Under the pieces are notes generated by a model, which saw only the letters and a program-made list of their open reading frames with translations, was not told where the DNA came from and ran no database searches. Of a stretch of DNA of 26,897 nucleotides, positions 8,070 to 15,335 are shown one piece after another (the first letter of the stretch is position 1; every line of letters begins with the position of its first letter). This DNA comes from an uncultured Lachnospiraceae bacterium (GTDB lineage: Bacteria > Bacillota > Clostridia > Lachnospirales > Lachnospiraceae): contig CAMJWQ010000007.1 of assembly GCA_946409475.1 (NCBI GenBank), forward strand, positions 1-26,897, written 5' to 3'. Both the position numbers and the translations under genes were made by a program.

Positions 8070-8810
8070 TTAAAATCCCTTATCATCTCTTATTTCACTA
8101 CCAAGATCAGGTTTGTTAGTGATAATCCCATCCACACCCATATTGCAAAGCCGTCTGATTTCCTTTCCGCTGTCTACTGTCCATACGTTTACTGTGATTC
8201 CTTTTTCATGAAAGGCATCTAAAACACCTTCTTGATTGAGGTGATACCATGCAGGATGTGCTATATTAATCCCGTAATTCTCCATATATGCCGGCATGCC
8301 TATTATCCCGTCCCTAAAAAGAAAAGCTGCCTTTGCCTCAGGTTCCAGCCTGCGGAGCGTCAGCATGGAGCTATGGTTAAAGGAAGAGAACAGGGTTCTT
8401 TCTAATGCATTCTTTCCCTTTACCATTTGTAATACTATTTCTTCCATTCCCCTATAGGGAAACACGCCGTTTTTAAGCTCTATGTTATACAAAAATTTTT
8501 TTTGCTTAAAGTGTTCTAAAACCTCCTCCAGCAGAGGAATCCTGATATTCTTAAATTCCGGATGGGTCTTATTGAATGAAAAGCTTCTTAGCTCTTCTAA
8601 GGTATAATCCCTAATAAGTCCTTTTCCGTCCGATACCCGGCTGATCTCCTCGTCATGGGCCACTACCAGGTATCCGTCCCCGGTCATTTGGATATCGAAT
8701 TCAATTCCGTCTGCTCCCATATCATAAGCCATTTGGAAAGCTTCCATGGTATTTTCGGGTGCATATTGACCGGCTCCCCGGTGTCCGTATATTTTCGTCC
8801 GGTATTTCAT
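8070..8810 (-). CDS. Glycerophosphodiester phosphodiesterase family protein
   Basis: The protein has 246 residues, close to cytosolic UgpQ-type enzymes, and lacks a signal peptide or membrane segment. The catalytic set is present: GHRG (His10, Arg11), PENT (Glu19), EFD (Glu37, Asp39, metal ligands), AHDE (His52, the second catalytic histidine), and NIELK in the middle strand. The C-terminal WTVDSGKEIRRLCNMGVDGIITNKP segment closes the TIM barrel as in family members. It hydrolyses a phosphodiester such as glycerophospho-X to glycerol-3-phosphate plus an alcohol. Its ATG overlaps the stop of the oxidoreductase gene in an ATGA arrangement, so the two are translationally coupled. Next to a polyol-phosphate transferase it may supply glycerol-3-phosphate or trim a phosphodiester-linked modification; this is inference. 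Confidence 0.9.
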   Translation of the reverse strand: MKYRTKIYGHRGAGQYAPENTMEAFQMAYDMGADGIEFDIQMTGDGYLVVAHDEEISRVSDGKGLIRDYTLEELRSFSFNKTHPEFKNIRIPLLEEVLEHFKQKKFLYNIELKNGVFPYRGMEEIVLQMVKGKNALERTLFSSFNHSSMLTLRRLEPEAKAAFLFRDGIIGMPAYMENYGINIAHPAWYHLNQEGVLDAFHEKGITVNVWTVDSGKEIRRLCNMGVDGIITNKPDLGSEIRDDKGF

Positions 8811-9805
8811 CTTCTCATCTCCATAAACTTTTCCACAACACCTGACATAGCAATGGATTCCTCCTCAGTAAAACGACTGGATTTCCTCTTGCCATCATGA
8901 ATCAGAGATACAAACTCACTGATTTCATATCTTAATCCATCACCCAAGAACTCTGCGGAATATTCTTCCTTTATGAATGGATTTTCATAACGTACCTCAA
9001 AATGCCTTGTTAACCACCAGGGAGATTCTGCTAAAATATAACCCTTGGTACCGGCAATAATCAGCTGTCCCTCCGACTTTACCGCCACTCCCGTCTTCGA
9101 AAGAGCCATCCCGTTTTCAAAAGAGAAAGTAATTTTGGTATACTGGTCAATTCCCTGCTCATCCCTTACGCTGTGAATATGTATTTCTTTATATGCAGTT
9201 CCCATTAATTTAAAGATGGGAAGCAGGGTATGATTTCCGAATTCCAGGAAACCACCACCATAATTAGTATCCGTTCTTTCTCTCAAATTGGGATCTGCGA
9301 TTCTGGTAAAGCAGGCCTCCACATCAACGATATTTCCGATTACTCCGCTTCCTGCCACCTCCAAAAGCTTTTGAAAGCCGGGGCAATAGGCCGTCTTAAT
9401 AGCTTCCATTAATAAACAGCCCTGCTCCTTCGCAATCATAAACAGTTCCCTGGCATGGGTTTCGGTCATGGCCATGGGTTTTTCGCATAATACATGCTTT
9501 CCCTGCAGCAGTGCCAGCTTTGCATATTCATAATGTGTCTGGTGTAACGAAGCCACATACACCGCGTCCACGCCATTTAAAAACTCCGCATACTCTTTAC
9601 AGTATCCCCGGATCCCAAAGCGCTCGGAAAACCGCTCTACACTTCCCTTATGAGGATTATAAGCACTAATTACCTCGATTCCACTGACAAAATCTGCTTC
9701 CGGTATAAACCTACCGGCAATGCGTCCTGTTCCCACGATTCCTATTTTTATCTTTGGGTCTTCTAACTTTTTCGCTGGTGCATTAGACATAGTTACTTTT
9801 TTCAT
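8807..9805 (-). CDS. Gfo/Idh/MocA family NAD(P)-dependent sugar oxidoreductase
   Basis: The protein has 332 residues, typical for the family. The N-terminal Rossmann fold shows IGIVGTGRIAG (residues 21-31) for NAD(P) binding. CEKPMAM (Glu108-Lys109-Pro110) is the conserved catalytic and cofactor segment. The C-terminal alpha/beta domain includes YGGGFLEFGNHTL, where the conserved acidic and His residues of the active site lie. It oxidises or reduces a hydroxyl of a sugar, inositol or nucleotide sugar. One base separates it from the TIM-barrel gene upstream, and it overlaps the phosphodiesterase gene by four bases, so this is a tight operon. GGAAG lies six bases before the ATG at 9805; a second ATG at 9790 is possible. 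The pairing with xylose-isomerase-like proteins resembles inositol/sugar acid (Iol) gene sets. The substrate is not identifiable. Confidence 0.88.
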   Translation of the reverse strand: MKKVTMSNAPAKKLEDPKIKIGIVGTGRIAGRFIPEADFVSGIEVISAYNPHKGSVERFSERFGIRGYCKEYAEFLNGVDAVYVASLHQTHYEYAKLALLQGKHVLCEKPMAMTETHARELFMIAKEQGCLLMEAIKTAYCPGFQKLLEVAGSGVIGNIVDVEACFTRIADPNLRERTDTNYGGGFLEFGNHTLLPIFKLMGTAYKEIHIHSVRDEQGIDQYTKITFSFENGMALSKTGVAVKSEGQLIIAGTKGYILAESPWWLTRHFEVRYENPFIKEEYSAEFLGDGLRYEISEFVSLIHDGKRKSSRFTEEESIAMSGVVEKFMEMRR

Positions 9806-9806
9806 C

Positions 9807-10736
9807 TTAGTCTTCCAATCCTTTAGCCATGTATTTTCCGATGTCCGCTATCATTTTTAAGACACTTTCCCACAATTCTTCCGGAAAGCACTGTAATGCC
9901 CCGAAGGTTTCAAAGCTCAGTACACCGGTATAACCTATCTCCTTCAGTCCGTGTAAAAATCCCTTCCAATCCGTACTCACCTCACCTGCTAATTCACGGG
10001 TAAAGGTAAAGGGCATCTGATGCAGATCACCTATCCCGTCATTATCATGGATATGAAGCACCTGCAGCCGGTCTCCCAGGATACGGATAGTCTCACGCAT
10101 ATTTTTACCAAAGAGATTGGCATGTCCCGTATCAAAGCAAAAGGCAAACCGCTCCTCTCCGGCTATTTGATTCAGTGTGTCGATATAGGCGGCGGCCTCA
10201 TGGGGATCTGCGCAGACTCCTTCACAAATTCTTCCGCCAACGCTTTCATAAAGATTCTCCAGGCAGATTTTCACTCCATACTTTTCCGACACAGGAATCA
10301 AGCTTTGAAAAAAGTTTATATTCTCCTGGTATTCTCTCTCTTTTCCCATCTGATACGATAATTTATAGGGATGCATGACCAGGTAGGGCGAGTGAAGCGC
10401 TGCGCAGACAGCAATGCTTTTTTCCGCTACCATATGTAAATAATCCCTGTCAGCTTCTCTGCCATAGACGTAGAAAGGATAAGGTGCATGTATTTGGGAA
10501 AATTCCAATCCCTCATTTAAGGCCATTTGATGGTACTCTTTAAAAAAGTCAAACAGTTCTTTTACCGGCCTGTCAAAAAAGTGATTTAATTTTCCGCTAT
10601 AAATCAGGCGATTGGTTAAAAAGCGGTCCAGGTTAAGATCAATGCAGTTAAAACCTGCTGTTTTTATCCTCTGAAAATCTGTTTTTTCTGGTTTTTCTCC
10701 TAGCAGGAGCCTTGACTGGATTCCTATCCTCAGCAT
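9807..10736 (-). CDS. Xylose-isomerase-like TIM barrel sugar epimerase/isomerase (copy 2)
   Basis: The protein has 309 residues in one AP-endonuclease-2/xylose-isomerase-like TIM barrel. Metal-site segments are visible: SQIHAPYPF (about 100), LVMHPY (about 138), ICLENL, FCFDTGHAN (about 222-230), VLHIHDNDG, and LSFETF near the C-terminus. These match the Glu/His/Asp cluster of IolE/IolI and tagatose-epimerase type enzymes, which isomerise or epimerise sugars and inosose derivatives. It is a clear paralogue of the gene just upstream: both start with M-L-x-I-G-I-Q-S-R, both carry CFD-x-GHAN, HIHDNDG and a TDW-x-GFL segment. It lacks the C-terminal FGAG module of that copy. AGGGAG lies before the ATG. 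It is one base away from the oxidoreductase gene, suggesting linked steps on one substrate. Confidence 0.87.
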   Translation of the reverse strand: MLRIGIQSRLLLGEKPEKTDFQRIKTAGFNCIDLNLDRFLTNRLIYSGKLNHFFDRPVKELFDFFKEYHQMALNEGLEFSQIHAPYPFYVYGREADRDYLHMVAEKSIAVCAALHSPYLVMHPYKLSYQMGKEREYQENINFFQSLIPVSEKYGVKICLENLYESVGGRICEGVCADPHEAAAYIDTLNQIAGEERFAFCFDTGHANLFGKNMRETIRILGDRLQVLHIHDNDGIGDLHQMPFTFTRELAGEVSTDWKGFLHGLKEIGYTGVLSFETFGALQCFPEELWESVLKMIADIGKYMAKGLED

Positions 10737-10765
10737 ATATTCTCCCTGTGATTTTTTCGTTTTTC

Positions 10766-10789
10766 TTTAGATTTTAAAATTTATCTAAA
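10766..10789 (-). repeat. A/T-rich inverted repeat over the stop of the upstream TIM-barrel gene
   Basis: Arms TTTAGAT (10766-10772) and ATCTAAA (10783-10789) are perfect and flank an A/T-rich centre. The repeat covers the stop codon of the longer TIM-barrel gene and most of the spacer between the two copies. No clear T-run follows, so a weak processing or termination structure is the most that can be said. Confidence 0.3.
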
Positions 10790-11987
10790 CCGGCTTGCCG
10801 TTCATTCTTAAAATTTCTTCCGACAATTCATAGTCCCGGATTCCCATCGTCTTAAGCTGTTCTATAATTTCTTCATAATATGCATTACACAAAATTACTT
10901 TACGCTCACTCTCCGGTATTTTAAGAATATCCTGTGGATTGCAAATGGAAACTCCAAGCTTCCTGGTTCCCCATAGTGATGAATTATTATCGACAGCAAA
11001 TTCCGGCGGATATTTTTCGCCAAATTCTCTCATGTAACCATCAAACATTTTACCGGCTCCGAAAAGTATCTTTCTTTTAGAACTCATTTGCCGTAATATT
11101 TCTTCAAAACAAATAATTTTTGAAAAATTAGTCCCTATCTGGTCAAGGAATTCCAGCAGGATATTTTGCAGCACTCCCGGCACCGCCGTAAAGCTCCGGT
11201 ATGTTTCGAAGCTAAGTACCCCTTTAAAATCTATCTCACGGAGTCCTAATAAAAACCCGCTCCAATCGGTCGTGCAAAGTCCGCTTTTGGCATTGGAAAA
11301 GCTATAGGGCATTTGATGGGCATCCGTAGCTCCGTCATTATCATGAATGTGCAGCACTTTTAAGTGATTCCCTAATTTCCTTACTTCTTCTCTCAGGTTT
11401 TTTCCCAGCACATTTGCATGCCCCACATCAAAACAGGCACCAAAGCACTCTTTTCCTGCTTTTTCATTCAGGATTTTAATATAATTTACTGCCTCTGCCG
11501 CATCCGAAAAGGAACCTTCCCACAGCCTCCCATGCTTTTTACAGGGCATATTTTCAATGCATATCACTACCTTATGTTGTATTGCCGTTTTCGCCAGGGC
11601 TTCAAAAAACTTGAGATTTATTTTTTTTTCTTTATCTTTCCCGATTTCAAAAGCTAAATCATAAGGATGTATCACTAAATACGGGCTTTCCAGAAGACCG
11701 CATATCTCAATGCTCTTCTTCATTTCCTCCAGAATATATGCCATCCTTTCCGGCTGTTCCGGATGATACCTGATAATAGGAGCATGCACCTGTGAAAATC
11801 GCAGACTATGCTTTGCCGCACATTCTTTATGTTTTCTAAAGTACAAAACCTCCAGCTTTTCTTGATTCTCGGGACTTATAATATTGTAATCTATGCAAGT
11901 CATTCCGGCCTGTTTGATTTTCTTATACCCTTCGTCTATTACGTTTTCACGAATGATACCTCTGGACTGTATGCCGATTTCTAACAT
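10785..11987 (-). CDS. Xylose-isomerase-like TIM barrel protein with C-terminal FGAG module (copy 1)
   Basis: The protein has 400 residues. Residues 1 to about 285 form the same TIM barrel as the next gene, with VHAPIIRY, LVIHPYDL, VICIENMP, ACFDVGHAN, HIHDNDGATDAHQMP and LSFETYR marking the metal and sugar site. From about 304 a second domain begins with KILFGAG (306-312), then FAVDNN, and ends with NAYYEEIIEQLKTMGIRDY (about 367-385). This tail matches the N-terminus of the DUF115 protein best. The barrel should isomerise or epimerise a sugar; the Rossmann-like tail might bind a nucleotide sugar or mediate assembly. AAAGGAG lies before the ATG. The two tandem copies suggest duplication followed by gain or loss of the tail. 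The substrate is unknown. Confidence 0.87.
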   Translation of the reverse strand: MLEIGIQSRGIIRENVIDEGYKKIKQAGMTCIDYNIISPENQEKLEVLYFRKHKECAAKHSLRFSQVHAPIIRYHPEQPERMAYILEEMKKSIEICGLLESPYLVIHPYDLAFEIGKDKEKKINLKFFEALAKTAIQHKVVICIENMPCKKHGRLWEGSFSDAAEAVNYIKILNEKAGKECFGACFDVGHANVLGKNLREEVRKLGNHLKVLHIHDNDGATDAHQMPYSFSNAKSGLCTTDWSGFLLGLREIDFKGVLSFETYRSFTAVPGVLQNILLEFLDQIGTNFSKIICFEEILRQMSSKRKILFGAGKMFDGYMREFGEKYPPEFAVDNNSSLWGTRKLGVSICNPQDILKIPESERKVILCNAYYEEIIEQLKTMGIRDYELSEEILRMNGKPV

Positions 11988-12317
11988 ATTTCTCCTTTAT
12001 TACACTTAGGTTTATGGCTATTTATTTGTATACGGAAACTAAAGGATGTGTCATAACATTTACAAATTGTTTGGGGTTTTCCATCCGGAATTCCGGACTG
12101 ACTATGCCTGCTAACAGCAATGCTATATTCATAAAAAGGTAACCTCCCTGTTATCCGTTTAAGCCTTGCTTTCTTCATTAAACTTACATTAACTATAAAC
12201 TTTTCATTATTTAGCAGTTTATTAAACTTTTTAGAAGTGAAAATGTACCGGCAAATAGCAATCACCGGTAAGAATTGTAATTTTTATTACAATTTTCGAT
12301 AAATTTATACAAACTAT
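11988..12317 (-). other. Long structured leader of the sugar-modification operon
   Basis: About 330 bases lie between a sigma28-like promoter and the first TIM-barrel gene, with no gene I can support. Two hairpins sit close to the expected transcript start: arms AATTGTAA (12273-12280) and TTACAATT (12287-12294), and arms TACCGG (12246-12251) and CCGGTA (12265-12270). A 94-codon reading frame with a GTG start at 12265 runs through it but has no ribosome site and no recognisable family. No known riboswitch was recognised. Confidence 0.4.
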
Positions 12318-12344
12318 ATATCGGTAAGCTGCCGGTATTTCATA
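12318..12344 (-). promoter_or_regulatory. Sigma28-like promoter before the sugar-modification operon
   Basis: On the minus strand the -10 is ACCGATAT, reading into CTTACCGATATATA. That string is nearly identical to the flagellin promoter's -10 region. The -35 is weak: TATG at the spacing used by the flagellin promoter, or TGAA two bases closer, against consensus TAAA. It would place the TIM-barrel, oxidoreductase and transferase genes under flagellar control. Confidence 0.5.
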
Positions 12345-12423
12345 ACTTTCTTTTTTATATTTCTCTTCAAAGAAGCGGATTAATATAAGTATTCTTACTC
12401 TCTACTATTTCTTTTTTCCTGTT

Positions 12424-13770
12424 TCAATTATATTTTGCTGCTGTATGGGAATCTATTTCATTCCTTGTTTTCTCGGAAAGAAATGGGTATACCAGTTTTT
12501 TTAATTCTTCATTTTGGGCAACATCACCGCACTTATAAATCATATAAAGATCTAAATCCTTATTAAAATCATAAATCTGGGATAGAAAATTCAGGATATC
12601 CATAGGAGGGGCCGGATTAGCTCCCGAGGACAGCTTGGTAAGTAAATCACATAACACATTTGGCTGGTTTTTGTCCAGCTTTAAGGAAAGGGTAAAGTAT
12701 TTCACCGCTTTATGCAGCTCCTTCATTTTAGTGCAGGCAACTCCTATATTATTATAAATATTGGTGATGGAGCCGTGGATAATAATGTTCGTCCTGCTCC
12801 GGTATTTTTCTGATTTATCCAAAGCCTTTTCCAAATAACTAACCCCATCCTTCCATTCATCATGAAGGAGTAAATAGGTGCCCAGGAAAAAATCAAAATC
12901 GGGGTGTCCCGGATCTTCTTTCACAGCCTCTTCATAGGCTTGCCAAAGGGTATCTTTATCAACATCTTTTTGCGTATGCAGTATTTGCAATAGCTTCTGG
13001 TGTGCGGAAAGCAGCAGTTCTTTTCCGATTCCCAAATGTTTTAATGCAATAGCCTTGCGGCAGCATTTTTCTGCTTCTTCCAATTTATTAAGAGCATAGT
13101 AGGAATCTGCTAAATATACGTAAACTCCCGGATTCTCAGGATTTGTTTCTATTTCCTTTAACAATAATTCCAAATTTCGATTCGCTTTATTTGTTTTTTC
13201 GAAAACTTCTTTTTTATAACCGGTATGAAAAATAGAAAAGGAATCCTTTGCATCAATATATACTAATTTTTTATTGCCCTTGGCAGCTAACACCTCATGT
13301 ATCATGCCTTCATAACGTATATCCTGTGTGTTTTTAAAAATCCTTTGAAAGGTAACTACGCTGAATGGCTTTCCCCTGTCATCCAGATTTACACAGGGGC
13401 AGCTTATTATATCGGGCTTTCCCCCCATTTTTTTCTCAATTTCCTTACTCTTTTTTTCTACTTCCCGAAGGTAAGGAATAATCAGCCCTGCTTCTTCCTT
13501 TGAAAAATATTCATCGGCATCCAGAAAAGCAATCCAGTTTCCTTTCGCTTTCTCAATGGCAAAATTTTTGGCAGCGGCAAAATCATTAATCCAGGGGAAA
13601 TGATAGACCGCCGCCCCCATTTCTTCTGCGATCTTTACCGTATTATCCGTTGAGCCCGTATCAACGACGATTTGCTCAAAAACGATACCCTTGCCCCAGG
13701 ATAAGGCCCTTCTTATATTTTCTTCTTCATTTTTCACTATCATGCACTGTGAGAGTTTGATTTCTACCAT
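12424..13770 (-). CDS. GT2 glycosyltransferase with C-terminal TPR-like repeats (copy 2)
   Basis: The protein has 448 residues. The first 200 are a GT-A domain: LSQCMIVKNEEENI (residues 5-18), VVDTGSTDNTV (about 35-45, nucleotide binding), AAKNFAIEKAKGNWIAFLDADEYF with the DAD metal triad (about 84-86), and an IHEVL segment. From about 205 on, helical hairpins with TPR-like spacing follow (YLADSYYALNKLEEAEKCCRKAIAL, FFLGTYLLLHDEWKDGVSYLEKAL, NNIGVACTKMKELHKAVKYFTLSL). The layout resembles SunS-type and flagellin-linked protein glycosyltransferases, where repeats hold the acceptor protein. Lying two genes after flagellin, it probably glycosylates flagellin or extends the glycan in the cytoplasm. 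AGGAG lies before the ATG. It is a paralogue of the preceding gene, at moderate similarity, so the two may add different sugars. Confidence 0.88.
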   Translation of the reverse strand: MVEIKLSQCMIVKNEEENIRRALSWGKGIVFEQIVVDTGSTDNTVKIAEEMGAAVYHFPWINDFAAAKNFAIEKAKGNWIAFLDADEYFSKEEAGLIIPYLREVEKKSKEIEKKMGGKPDIISCPCVNLDDRGKPFSVVTFQRIFKNTQDIRYEGMIHEVLAAKGNKKLVYIDAKDSFSIFHTGYKKEVFEKTNKANRNLELLLKEIETNPENPGVYVYLADSYYALNKLEEAEKCCRKAIALKHLGIGKELLLSAHQKLLQILHTQKDVDKDTLWQAYEEAVKEDPGHPDFDFFLGTYLLLHDEWKDGVSYLEKALDKSEKYRSRTNIIIHGSITNIYNNIGVACTKMKELHKAVKYFTLSLKLDKNQPNVLCDLLTKLSSGANPAPPMDILNFLSQIYDFNKDLDLYMIYKCGDVAQNEELKKLVYPFLSEKTRNEIDSHTAAKYN

Positions 13771-13821
13771 TAAAATCTCCTATTCTTTTTCAGTTCGAGA
13801 ATTAACAAATATCAATTTCAA

Positions 13822-15129
13822 TTATTTTATTGAAGTCAATTTATTACAAATGATAACATCTAATTCTTTATTAACTGCCAGCTTGACGCACTTCAAGGTA
13901 AATAAACCGTCTCTTTTATTTTTATAGTCATAGATTCTATTTAAAAATTGAAATATCTCCATGGCTGGAGTCGGATAGTCATAAGTAAATTTCTTAATAA
14001 CGGAGATTAGTAAATCCTCCTGAAATTTATTGGCGTACAAAGACAATGTGCCGTATTTAATCAGCTTCCGGGTATCCTTCAGGTTGTCGTTTGCTATATA
14101 TAAGCAACGATAAATATTACCTAATTCACCGTATATAAATATAGTTGTTTTGCTTTGATAAGTTTCTGCTTTTTGCAAAGCCTTTTCCAGATAATAAACG
14201 GATTCTTTCCAATTCGCAAAAGCTGCCATATAATATCCCATAAACATGTCATAATCAGGATGATTCGGATCCACTGTTACAGCTTCATTATAAATGTTTA
14301 AAATGTTATCTTCCGTAATTTCATTCTTGTTCTGCACTAAAATCTGCATCCATTTTTGATAGACTCCGGCCAACGCTTCCCGGGACAAGCCCTTTTCCTT
14401 ATTTGCAATTGCTTCTTTGCAAGCTTCTTCTGCCTGCCCATATTCCTTCTGTATATATAAAGAATCTGCCAGATAAAACAAAAGATTAGGATCATCGGGA
14501 TTTTCCTCAAGTGCTTCCCGAAGCAAAATAATATTTCTCTCTCCTTTATTGGTATCCTGCATTTTTTTATTCTGATAACCGGTATGAAATATTTTAAATT
14601 CCTCTTTTGCATCAACTACCATTAATTCATGCTCATCTTTGGAGGTTAAGGTTTCATGAATTTTATTTTTATAACGGATATAAGGTTCATTTTTAAAAAT
14701 ACGATCCTGTACATTAATAGAAAAAGGTTCTCCCCTGTCATTTAAATGCACCCAGGAGCATCGGATGATGGTAGGTATATTATGATATTGGCCCTTATAG
14801 ACAGATTTATTTTCTTCCACCTCCTGAATATAGGGAAGCAGCTTAGTTGCATCCTCATCAGACATATATTCATCCGCATCCAGAAAGGCAATCCAGTCCC
14901 CCTTTGCCTTTTCTATAGCAAAATTCTTAGCTGCAGAAAAGTCATCAATCCATGAAAAATGATACACCTTAGCACCCAATTCCTCTGCTATCTTAACGGT
15001 ATTATCATCAGATCCGGTATCCACCACTATTTGTTCATAAGCTATGGATTTTCCCCAGCTTAATGCTTTCTTTATATTTAGTTCTTCGTTTTTCACTATC
15101 ATACATTGTGATATTTTTATTTTGGTCAT
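13822..15129 (-). CDS. GT2 glycosyltransferase with C-terminal TPR-like repeats (copy 1, next to flagellin)
   Basis: The protein has 435 residues and the same layout as the following gene: KISQCMIVKNEELNI, VVDTGSDDNTV, AAKNFAIEKAKGDWIAFLDADEYM with the DAD metal site, and IHETLTS in the catalytic domain. TPR-like helix pairs such as LFYLADSLYIQKEYGQAEEACKEA and MGYYMAAFANWKESVYYLEKAL follow. It is the first gene after flagellin and its terminator. In C. difficile the gene at this position (CD0240) encodes the GT2 enzyme that starts O-glycosylation of flagellin, so this is the best candidate for the initiating transferase. I chose the ATG at 15129 because AAGGTGG ends five bases upstream; an in-frame GTG at 15138 lies inside that ribosome site. 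Donor sugar unknown. Confidence 0.88.
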   Translation of the reverse strand: MTKIKISQCMIVKNEELNIKKALSWGKSIAYEQIVVDTGSDDNTVKIAEELGAKVYHFSWIDDFSAAKNFAIEKAKGDWIAFLDADEYMSDEDATKLLPYIQEVEENKSVYKGQYHNIPTIIRCSWVHLNDRGEPFSINVQDRIFKNEPYIRYKNKIHETLTSKDEHELMVVDAKEEFKIFHTGYQNKKMQDTNKGERNIILLREALEENPDDPNLLFYLADSLYIQKEYGQAEEACKEAIANKEKGLSREALAGVYQKWMQILVQNKNEITEDNILNIYNEAVTVDPNHPDYDMFMGYYMAAFANWKESVYYLEKALQKAETYQSKTTIFIYGELGNIYRCLYIANDNLKDTRKLIKYGTLSLYANKFQEDLLISVIKKFTYDYPTPAMEIFQFLNRIYDYKNKRDGLFTLKCVKLAVNKELDVIICNKLTSIK

Positions 15130-15280
15130 GCTAACCACCTTAATTATTTTCTTTCAGTATACTAAAAATCCGTTTTTTTTACAAGATTCGCCTTAACTTC
15201 CATCTGCATTTGTGTGCATCCCGCCGGTCAGGCTTTTTTGTGTAATAGGATTTTTCGAAAAGACCTCGCCAAATGTTCCT
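15130..15280 (-). other. Leader of the glycosyltransferase operon, possibly structured
   Basis: This spacer lies between the flagellin terminator and the first GT2-TPR gene. On the minus strand it holds nested complementary segments (GCCTGAC against GTTAAGGC around 15183-15231, enclosing TGCA-CACAAA-TGCA). An eight-codon upstream frame, ATG to TAA, lies within it. I recognise no known RNA family. It may only be a fortuitous fold. Confidence 0.25.
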
Positions 15281-15289
15281 ATTATACCA
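15281..15289 (-). promoter_or_regulatory. Extended -10 sigmaA-type promoter candidate for the GT2-TPR genes
   Basis: On the minus strand the bases read TGGTATAAT, a perfect extended -10 (TGnTATAAT), right after the flagellin terminator. No good -35 is seen, because the expected position falls in the terminator stem. It could give the glycosyltransferases constitutive expression apart from flagellin. Confidence 0.35.
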
Positions 15290-15292
15290 TAC

Positions 15293-15325
15293 AAAAAAAC
15301 ACTTTCCCTGAGGAAAGTGTTTTTT
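15293..15325 (-). terminator. Rho-independent terminator of the flagellin gene
   Basis: A perfect stem of at least nine pairs (ACACTTTCC at 15299-15307 with GGAAAGTGT at 15312-15320, loop of four) begins eleven bases after the flagellin stop codon region. It is followed on the minus strand by a run of seven T (15293-15299). A T-run on the other side as well would allow it to work in both directions. Confidence 0.92.
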
Positions 15326-15335
15326 GTTATGATAA

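Noticed and set aside
11981..12265. A 94-codon minus-strand frame in the leader of the TIM-barrel operon
   Set aside because: It starts with GTG, has no ribosome site, overlaps the next gene's start, and its residues resemble no family I know. It looks like a chance frame, though it is noted as part of the leader.
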